A stretch of 42,188 bases of DNA from an uncultured Bifidobacterium sp. (GTDB lineage Bacteria > Actinomycetota > Actinomycetes > Actinomycetales > Bifidobacteriaceae), in the NCBI GenBank assembly GCA_937874315.1, contig CALNAE010000117.1:1-42188 (forward strand), read 5' to 3'. A program made the translations under genes and the position numbers. Below are positions 26,295-33,154 of the stretch, piece by piece. The notes under the pieces were generated by a model, which was not told the origin of the DNA, made no database searches, and was given only the letters and a program-made list of their open reading frames with translations. Position 1 is the stretch's first letter. Every line of letters begins with the position of its first letter.

Positions 26295-26315
26295 TATCTA
26301 CTTCTGTAAGTATCT
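26295..26315 (+). promoter_or_regulatory. Candidate MarR operator, copy 2, upstream of ABC exporter
   Basis: TATCT-N5-TGTAAG at 26295-26310 is the same pattern as upstream of marR, and another TATCT follows at 26311-26315. TACTT/AAGTA (26299-26312) forms a short palindrome around CTGT. Confidence 0.5.
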
Positions 26316-26407
26316 TTGGGTAGAAACTATTGATCGGGATCATGACGTTGGCTCGTGCCGGCGACCCGACCCTGCGAATGTATGTACGGAATAGAGGGGA
26401 ATCGCCC

Positions 26408-28159
26408 ATGTTGCGCATCTGCAAATATTTATCGCGCGGCGAGATCGGACAGTTGCTTATCGGGCTGGTGTTTGTGGTGGCGCAGATCTGGTTCGATCTC
26501 AAGCTGCCCGACTACATCGCCGACATCACGAAACTGGTGGAGACGCGCGGAAGTGCGATGCGTGACATCTGGATCGCCGGGGGCAAGATGCTCCTGATCT
26601 CCCTGTGCTCGGTGATCTGCGCCGTCATTACCGGCTTCGTCGCGGCACGCGTGGGGGCCTCGTTCAGTCAACGATTGCGTTCGCTGGAATTTCGCCAGGT
26701 GGAGTCATTCGGCCCGGCCGAGATGGAACGATTCTCCACGCCAAGCCTCATCACTCGTTCGACCAACGACATCACGCAGATCCAGATGTTCGTGACCATG
26801 GGGCTGCTTCTTCTGGTCAAGGCGCCGATCATGGCGGTCTGGGCCGTGTGCAAGATCGCCGGTAAGGGCGTTGAGTGGACCACGGCCACCGGCGTCGCCG
26901 TCGTGTTCCTGCTCGTCATGGTCGCGCTGATCATCCACCAGGTGGTGCCGAAATTCCGCAGCATGCAGCGCCTGACGGATAACCTCAACCAGGTGGCACG
27001 GGAAAATCTCACCGGGTTGCGGGTGGTGAGGGCCTACAACGCCGAGAATTATCAAGAGGCGAAATACGCCAAGGCCAACAAGGAGCTGACCGACACCTAC
27101 CTGTTCAACAACCGCATGATGGCGGTGATGATGCCGACCATGAACACGGTGATGAACGGCCTGATGCTCGCCATCTACTGGATCGGGGCCTATCTCATCA
27201 ACGCCGCCGGCCTGATGGACAAGCTCACGCTGTTTTCGAATATGGTGGTGTTCTCTAGTTATTCGGTCCAGGTCATCATGAGTTTTCTCATGATGAGCAT
27301 GGTGTTCGTGCTCCTGCCGCGCGCCGACGTCTCCGCCCAGCGCCTGCTTGAAGTGCTGGGTACTCGGCCATCGGTCACCGACGGGCGACGCGATGCGGGA
27401 GACCCGCGGTTGACCGGAACCATCGAATTCGCACATGTCGATTTTGCCTATCCGGGCTCGCGCGAACCCATGTTGCAGGACATCAGCTTCACCGCGCAAC
27501 CGGGACAGACCGTGGCATTCATCGGCGCCACGGGCTCGGGCAAGTCCTCCCTCGTCAACCTCGTGCCGAGATTCTACGATGCCACCAAGGGGCGGGTGCT
27601 GGTGGACGGGGTGGATGTGCGCGACTACGAGCTCGGTGCCCTACGCGATAAGATCGGTTATGTTCCCCAGCAATCCGTGCTGTTTTCCGGAACCGTCGCG
27701 ACGAATATCGGCTACGGGACTCCGACGCGGGACGATGGCGGCATCCGCGCGGCGGCGAGTATCGCGCAGGCCGACGCGTTCATCAGGCAGATGGAAGGCG
27801 GCTACGACGCCGCGATCGCCCAGGGTGGGGCCAACGTCTCGGGTGGGCAGAAACAGCGTCTGTCCATCGCCAGAGCCGTGCAACGGAGCCCCGAGATTCT
27901 CGTCTTCGACGACTCCTTCAGCGCGCTTGATTTCAAAACCGATCGTGCGGTGCGTGACGCGTTGCACGCCATGCGACATCACGCCACGACGCTGATCGTC
28001 GCCCAACGCATCGGGACCATCATGGATGCCGACCGCATCGTCGTGCTGGACGCGGGCAGGATCGTGGGGCAGGGGACGCACCATGAACTGTTGGAGTCGT
28101 GCCCCATCTACCGCGAGATAGCCGAGTCGCAGCTCAATGCCGACGAGTTGGCGGCATGA
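26408..28159 (+). CDS. ABC exporter half-transporter with degenerate ATPase site (BmrC/EfrA-like)
   Basis: Six-helix membrane domain followed by a nucleotide-binding domain, 583 residues. Walker A GATGSGKSS starts at residue 373, signature VSGGQKQRLS at 477, and Walker B ILVFDD ends with Asp502 where the catalytic Glu is normally found. This Glu-to-Asp change marks the degenerate-site subunit of heterodimeric multidrug exporters. Start ATG 26408 has AGAGGGGA 7 bases upstream; an in-frame extension from 26330 overlaps the promoter region and is rejected. The partner gene begins 25 bases after the stop, so the two form an operon, probably controlled by the preceding MarR protein. Confidence 0.92.
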   Translation: MLRICKYLSRGEIGQLLIGLVFVVAQIWFDLKLPDYIADITKLVETRGSAMRDIWIAGGKMLLISLCSVICAVITGFVAARVGASFSQRLRSLEFRQVESFGPAEMERFSTPSLITRSTNDITQIQMFVTMGLLLLVKAPIMAVWAVCKIAGKGVEWTTATGVAVVFLLVMVALIIHQVVPKFRSMQRLTDNLNQVARENLTGLRVVRAYNAENYQEAKYAKANKELTDTYLFNNRMMAVMMPTMNTVMNGLMLAIYWIGAYLINAAGLMDKLTLFSNMVVFSSYSVQVIMSFLMMSMVFVLLPRADVSAQRLLEVLGTRPSVTDGRRDAGDPRLTGTIEFAHVDFAYPGSREPMLQDISFTAQPGQTVAFIGATGSGKSSLVNLVPRFYDATKGRVLVDGVDVRDYELGALRDKIGYVPQQSVLFSGTVATNIGYGTPTRDDGGIRAAASIAQADAFIRQMEGGYDAAIAQGGANVSGGQKQRLSIARAVQRSPEILVFDDSFSALDFKTDRAVRDALHAMRHHATTLIVAQRIGTIMDADRIVVLDAGRIVGQGTHHELLESCPIYREIAESQLNADELAA

Positions 28160-28184
28160 CCATGACCAGGAAGAGGTGAACACA

Positions 28185-30020
28185 ATGCCAATGCGAACAC
28201 GTGGTGCGGTAGCGGAGCATCCGGAGGATTTCGCCCAGTCGATGGGCAAGCTCGTGCGTTTCTGTCGCGGGTATCTGCCGGCGGTCGTCGTGGCCTTGGC
28301 GCTCGGCACGGCCGGCACCGTCTGCCAGATCATAGGCCCCAACCGGCTCAAGGACATGACCAATGAGATAGCCAAGGGCATGCCTGCGATCGTGCGAGGC
28401 AGGCCCATCGCCCGCGCCGTCGATCTGGTGCAGATCGGGCACATCGCATGGATCCTGGTCGCGCTGTATGTGATCTACGCCGTGCTCAACTATATCCAGA
28501 GCTACATGATGGCCGGGGCGACGCAGCATGCCGCTCAGGATCTGCGACAGGCCATAGGCGCCAAGATCAATCGGCTGCCGCTGCGCTATTTCGATACGGC
28601 GAGTTTCGGCGATGTCCTTTCGCGCATCACCAACGATGTCGACGCCATCGGGCAGACGTTGGGGCAATCCGTCGGCGCGCTGATCACGTCCACCGCGCTG
28701 CTGGTCGGCTCCATGGTGATGATGTTCGCCAACAACGTGCTGCTTACCTTGTGCGCGTGCGGGGTCAGCCTCCTCGGCACCGTGGTCATGGTGCTCATCA
28801 TGAAAGCCTCGCAGCGTTACTTCGCCGGCCAGCAGAAGGCCCTTGGTCAGGTGAATGGGCACGTCGAAGAGATGTATTCGGGGCATATCGTGGTGAAAGC
28901 CTACAGCGGTGAGAACGACTCCATCCGCACTTTCGAGCGCTACAACTCGGATCTGTACGAATCGGGGTGGAAAAGTCAATTTCTATCCGGTCTCATGATG
29001 CCCATCATGAATCTGGTCAGCAACCTCGGTCTGGTCGTGGTCTGCGTCGTCGGCGGCGCGTTGGCGTTGCGCGGCAGCATCGGGTTCGGCGTCATCGTGG
29101 CGTTCATGATCTATATCCGGCTGTTCACCCAGCCGCTGGCGCAATTCGCCCAGGCGTTCCAGAATCTGCAGCGTTGCGCGGCCGCCAGCGAGCGTGTGTT
29201 CGCGTTTCTGGGCGAGCGTGAGATGGCCGACGAGCGTGACAAACGTCCGCTGCTTGGTCGGGATGCGGCCGGATCGCCATCCCGTGTGCGCGGGGATGTG
29301 ACGTTCGAAGACGTCAGCTTCGGATACGAGACCGGCCGCCCGATCATCCACGATTTCTCCGCCGACGTCGCGGCCGGGCAGAAGGTCGCCATCGTGGGGC
29401 CGACCGGAGCGGGCAAGACGACGATGGTGAATCTGCTGATGCGGTTCTATGACATCTCCGGCGGGTCGATCTTGATCGACGGCATCGATACCAGGTCGGT
29501 TCCGCGCTGGAATGTCCATGAGCAGTTCTCCATGGTGCTGCAGGATACCTGGGTGTTCCACGGGACCATCAGGGAGAACGTCGCGTACGTGACGGGTGAT
29601 GTGTCGGACGAGCGCATCGTTGACGCCTGCGTCGCCGTGGGGCTCGACCGCTACATCCGTTCGCTTCCCGATGGATATGACACGATGCTCGATGACACTC
29701 TTGCGCTTTCGCAGGGTCAGAAGCAGCTGCTGACGATTGCCCGGGCGATGGTCCAGGATGCGCCCATCCTGATCCTGGACGAGGCCACCTCATCCGTGGA
29801 CACGCGCACCGAGGAACTCATTCAGCGTGCCATGGACGCGTTGACCGTGGGTCGCACCAGCTTCGTGATCGCGCATCGGCTGTCCACGATCAGGAATGCG
29901 GACATGATTCTGGTCATGGATCACGGCGACATCGTTGAGCGGGGCACCCATGAGGAGCTTCTCAAACGCGGTGGATTCTACGCGGGACTGTACAACAGTC
30001 AGTTCACCGACGCGCAGTAG
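28185..30020 (+). CDS. ABC exporter half-transporter with canonical Walker B (BmrD/EfrB-like)
   Basis: Partner of the preceding gene, 611 residues: a six-helix domain and an ATPase domain with Walker A GPTGAGKTT from residue 405 and Walker B ILILDEATSSVD with catalytic Glu533. Its signature reads LSQGQKQ (508-514) instead of LSGGQ. In the heterodimer this altered signature faces the degenerate Walker B of the partner, so one site is weak and one active, as in TM287/288-type exporters. AGAGG lies 8 bases before ATG 28185. Substrates of this class are lipophilic drugs, peptides or lipids; none can be assigned. Confidence 0.92.
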   Translation: MPMRTRGAVAEHPEDFAQSMGKLVRFCRGYLPAVVVALALGTAGTVCQIIGPNRLKDMTNEIAKGMPAIVRGRPIARAVDLVQIGHIAWILVALYVIYAVLNYIQSYMMAGATQHAAQDLRQAIGAKINRLPLRYFDTASFGDVLSRITNDVDAIGQTLGQSVGALITSTALLVGSMVMMFANNVLLTLCACGVSLLGTVVMVLIMKASQRYFAGQQKALGQVNGHVEEMYSGHIVVKAYSGENDSIRTFERYNSDLYESGWKSQFLSGLMMPIMNLVSNLGLVVVCVVGGALALRGSIGFGVIVAFMIYIRLFTQPLAQFAQAFQNLQRCAAASERVFAFLGEREMADERDKRPLLGRDAAGSPSRVRGDVTFEDVSFGYETGRPIIHDFSADVAAGQKVAIVGPTGAGKTTMVNLLMRFYDISGGSILIDGIDTRSVPRWNVHEQFSMVLQDTWVFHGTIRENVAYVTGDVSDERIVDACVAVGLDRYIRSLPDGYDTMLDDTLALSQGQKQLLTIARAMVQDAPILILDEATSSVDTRTEELIQRAMDALTVGRTSFVIAHRLSTIRNADMILVMDHGDIVERGTHEELLKRGGFYAGLYNSQFTDAQ

Positions 30021-30074
30021 GGCGGGATATCGCGAGTCGCGTTCGCCGTTGCCTCGTGCCGCGTGCGCTGTGCG

Positions 30075-30104
30075 CGCGGAAACCCTCACAGGGGGTGTCC
30101 CGCG
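30075..30104. terminator. Possible bidirectional terminator between ABC operon and tetR
   Basis: CGCGG (30075-30079) pairs with CCGCG (30100-30104), and ACCC (30082-30085) with GGGT (30093-30096) inside it. The hairpin lies between convergent genes, directly after the tetR stop. There is no T-tract and an internal loop, so the call is weak. Confidence 0.35.
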
Positions 30105-30105
30105 T

Positions 30106-30798
30106 TCAGTCCGGGTTCACAATGGCCGCCCACAGCAGCGCGCTCATGCGATCGGACCAAGAGCCTTCGGCCGGGCTTTGGGTGGAGGCCACGCAGGCGA
30201 CCAGCGAGCCGATGATCGTATCGAAAAGCAACGCGAGATCTAGCCCGGAGCGGAATGCCCCGCCGTGCATGCCCCGCTCGAAAAATGCCGAGAACCGTTC
30301 GCGTTCGGGGGTGATGGCCTGCTGGGTGATGCGCTGGAAATACGGGTTATTCGATGAGAGCAGCACCCCTACGGCCTTGATGCCGATCTGAGAACTGAAT
30401 CTTTGGACGAGCGTCTCGAGCAGGTGGGTGAGGTTTTCCCGCGTCGGCGCCAGATTCGACAGTTCCGGGGAATTGCCGGTGTCGAGCGCGCGGACGCTGC
30501 GCAGCATGTCGTCGGTGTTGCGATACCGACGATAGATCGTCGTCTTGGCGACGCCACTGCGGCGGGAGACCTCTTCGATGCTGACGGCGCCGATGCCTTG
30601 CGATGTGATGATGTCGAACGTCGCCTGCAGAATCTTTCGGTCGGTTTCCTCGCGCGTCCGCTCGCCGCGTCGTTCGTGCGCCTGTCGCATGGGGATATCG
30701 TCCTGCGAAGCGTTGCCGCGCGCCGCCGCGTGAGACGGCTCCTGTCGTGTGACGGCGAGTCGATGCGCCGCCGAGTCCATCGATACGATGTTCGACAA
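30106..30798 (-). CDS. TetR-family transcriptional regulator
   Basis: Repressor of 230 residues. After about 50 polar residues the TetR DNA-binding domain runs from KILQATFDIITSQGIG through VSIEEVSRRSGVAKTTIYRR, then a ligand-binding helical domain follows. The start is a TTG at 30798: AAGGAG is spaced about 8 bases from it, whereas the ATG at 30805 is too close and in another frame. A shorter start at an in-frame ATG (30780) is possible. As last gene of the yhgE cluster it probably controls that operon through the palindrome at 35972-36005. Confidence 0.85.
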   Translation of the reverse strand: MSNIVSMDSAAHRLAVTRQEPSHAAARGNASQDDIPMRQAHERRGERTREETDRKILQATFDIITSQGIGAVSIEEVSRRSGVAKTTIYRRYRNTDDMLRSVRALDTGNSPELSNLAPTRENLTHLLETLVQRFSSQIGIKAVGVLLSSNNPYFQRITQQAITPERERFSAFFERGMHGGAFRSGLDLALLFDTIIGSLVACVASTQSPAEGSWSDRMSALLWAAIVNPD

Positions 30799-30820
30799 AG
30801 TTCATGCTCCTTTCCGGTGA

Positions 30821-30862
30821 ACCCTGCGCACATGGCGGATCGTTGCGTCGTGTGCGCAGGGT
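30821..30862. repeat. 12-bp inverted repeat between yhgE operon and tetR
   Basis: ACCCTGCGCACA (30821-30832) and TGTGCGCAGGGT (30851-30862) pair perfectly around an 18-base spacer. It lies 23 bases before the tetR start on the minus strand. It could be a weak terminator, an mRNA-stabilising hairpin or an operator; no T-tract follows. Confidence 0.6.
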
Positions 30863-30904
30863 CCACCGTTGTCGAGGCCGAATGCCTCGGGCAGGGCGTC
30901 CGTC

Positions 30905-33154
30905 CTAGATGAGTTTCGTCTTTTGCACTCGTGCCACATACCATTGGTTGAATCGCAGGAGCTGCTTGCGCAGCACCATGCCTAAGAGCAGCAACGGCGG
31001 CACGAATAGCAGCAGCTTGCCGAGCGCGATCCAGTAGTCGTTCATGTAGATGCCCGCAATGGCCGCGCGTGCAGCCTGCACCGAATGCGTGACCGGAAGG
31101 AAGGGGCTGATGTCGTTGATGAATCCAGGAATCACCTGCAGCGGGTAGGCGCCTCCCGATCCCGAGATCTGCATCACCAGGAGGATGACGCCCAGGGCTT
31201 TGCCGATATTACCGAAGCCCGCGACGAATTCGTAGATGATAAACACGTACACCAGTCCGCTGAGCCATCCGTTGAGCATGAACAGCCACGGATGCACGGT
31301 ATGCACTCGCAGGAACAGCAGCGTTCCGGCGCAGGAGAACGTGCTTTGCAGCAGGGAGATAAGGGCGAAGATGCCGAATCTGCCCAGGAACATCTCGTGC
31401 GGCAGCGGATCACCAAGCGTCGCGCGCCGTTTGCGCGAAACGCTGGTTTTCAGCGTCACGCACATGAGCAGCGAGCCGACCCACAGCGGTATGAACGTGT
31501 AGAAGGGGGTGAGTGACGCTCCGAAGTTGTCGACCTTGTATACCGCCGTCGTCTTCAGCTGGACCGGTGCCGCCAGGGTCGCGGCGAGCGTCTCCGGGTC
31601 GTTGCCCAGCAGCTGTTTGAGTTTGCTCATGTCGCCGCTATTCAGCGCGTCGGTGAATGCCGTGTTGAACGCCTTGAGTTTGCCGCTCGCCGTCGTGAGC
31701 TGCCGTGCGGTGGAGGAAAGAACCGATGCCACGTTGTCGAGGCTGTTGCTGATGTCGGTGCCGGAGCTTTGCAGATTCGCGACGGCATTATCAAGTTTGC
31801 CGCTACTGTTTTGCAAGGTTGCCACGGTGGCCGCCACATCACTGCCGATGGTGTCTATCTTCGGCTGCAATGTGGTGGCGAAATCCGAGGACAGGCCGTT
31901 GACCGCGTCTTGGGCCTGTTTCGCCAGCGCCTTGATCTGCTGGCGGTGGTCCGAGGTTGCGCTCGTTTTGGTGTCGATGTCGGCGGCCGCGTCGTTCATG
32001 CCGTTTCGCAATGCCGTCTGCCGATCGATGACGGTGCCAACCTGGGTATTCATGTCGCCAAGGGCCGTGTAGGCGCGATAGAGCACAGGGTATTGCTGCT
32101 GTTGCTGCTCGCTGGGTGTGGATCCGGGTTGGACGCCCATGGCGGTGCCGACGTTGTCGTGAGCCGTTTCGATGGCCGAGCGTATCTTTTGGAAGCGGTC
32201 GATCTGGTCCTGGACGAGATTCGCCTGTCTGCGGATGCCGGCGGCGACATCGGACGCGCTTCGACCGGCGCTGTCGAAGGTCGCGTCGATCGAGTCGGTC
32301 ACGGCGCCATAGCTCTTGCCGCTGTCGGACAGCGCCTGCCTGAGCGTGCCGCTGGTGGCCGTGAGCGCGCTGGAGATATCGGTGACACCCTTGCCCGACT
32401 GCTGCAGTTGCGAACCCGTCTGATGGCTGGTGGCGGACACCGTACCGATCAGGGTGTTCGCGTTCGAGATGAGTGCCTTGGCCTGCGAGAGCAGGGTCTG
32501 ATAGGTGTCAAGATTCGTAGCGGTGTCGGAGAGTTGGCTGGACAGATCGCCGATATTCGTATTGAAGGTCTGCATGGTCTGCTTGGCCTGCGGCGTGCTC
32601 AACGTGTCGATGAGACTCTGCGCGATATCCAGTGCCGTGCCCGTAAGCGTTTTGGCGAACATCGTGTTGACCTGGCTGGCTACCTGGTCGGCACCCTGAC
32701 CGGTTACTTTCGGGGCGAGGGCGTTCGTTTTCTCGTTCGTGTAATACGTTAGCGTCGCGTGGCGGGCCTCGCCGGTGAAGAAGGTCATCATGGTGGTGCT
32801 GAAATCTTTGGGGATGATCACCGCGGCATAGTATTTGCCCGATTTGGTGCCATCGATCGCATCCTGTTTGCTGGTGAAGGTCCAATCGAGCTGGTCGTTG
32901 GCCCGAAGCTTGTTCACGATTTGATCGCCGACGGTTATCTTGACCGGTATCAGATCGCTGCGATATCCCTCGTCGACGCTGGCTACGGCGAATTTGAGAT
33001 TTTTGGTGCTGCCGAAGGGGTCCCAGCTGGCCGCGATATTGAACCACGAGAACAGCCCGGGGATGACGACCAGCCCCAGCATGATGAGAATGGAGACGAC
33101 GTTGCTGGTGATGTGCCGCAAGTCGTCGACGAAGAGTTTCCACGCCATGGTCAT
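30905..33154 (-). CDS. YhgE/Pip-domain membrane protein (second of pair)
   Basis: 749 residues. An N-terminal membrane helix (about 18-40) is followed by the YhgE/Pip motif (YYAAVIIPKDFSTTM, TYYTNEKTNALAPKV), a long extracellular coiled-coil-like region rich in Ser, Thr, Asp and Gln (about 170-530), and a C-terminal block of five or six helices resembling ABC-2 permeases (about 555-740). The family includes the lactococcal phage infection protein and many uncharacterised export-like proteins; the true function is unknown. Its ATG overlaps the upstream stop by four bases (ATGA), so both are made in a coupled fashion and probably interact. Confidence 0.85.
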   Translation of the reverse strand: MTMAWKLFVDDLRHITSNVVSILIMLGLVVIPGLFSWFNIAASWDPFGSTKNLKFAVASVDEGYRSDLIPVKITVGDQIVNKLRANDQLDWTFTSKQDAIDGTKSGKYYAAVIIPKDFSTTMMTFFTGEARHATLTYYTNEKTNALAPKVTGQGADQVASQVNTMFAKTLTGTALDIAQSLIDTLSTPQAKQTMQTFNTNIGDLSSQLSDTATNLDTYQTLLSQAKALISNANTLIGTVSATSHQTGSQLQQSGKGVTDISSALTATSGTLRQALSDSGKSYGAVTDSIDATFDSAGRSASDVAAGIRRQANLVQDQIDRFQKIRSAIETAHDNVGTAMGVQPGSTPSEQQQQQYPVLYRAYTALGDMNTQVGTVIDRQTALRNGMNDAAADIDTKTSATSDHRQQIKALAKQAQDAVNGLSSDFATTLQPKIDTIGSDVAATVATLQNSSGKLDNAVANLQSSGTDISNSLDNVASVLSSTARQLTTASGKLKAFNTAFTDALNSGDMSKLKQLLGNDPETLAATLAAPVQLKTTAVYKVDNFGASLTPFYTFIPLWVGSLLMCVTLKTSVSRKRRATLGDPLPHEMFLGRFGIFALISLLQSTFSCAGTLLFLRVHTVHPWLFMLNGWLSGLVYVFIIYEFVAGFGNIGKALGVILLVMQISGSGGAYPLQVIPGFINDISPFLPVTHSVQAARAAIAGIYMNDYWIALGKLLLFVPPLLLLGMVLRKQLLRFNQWYVARVQKTKLI

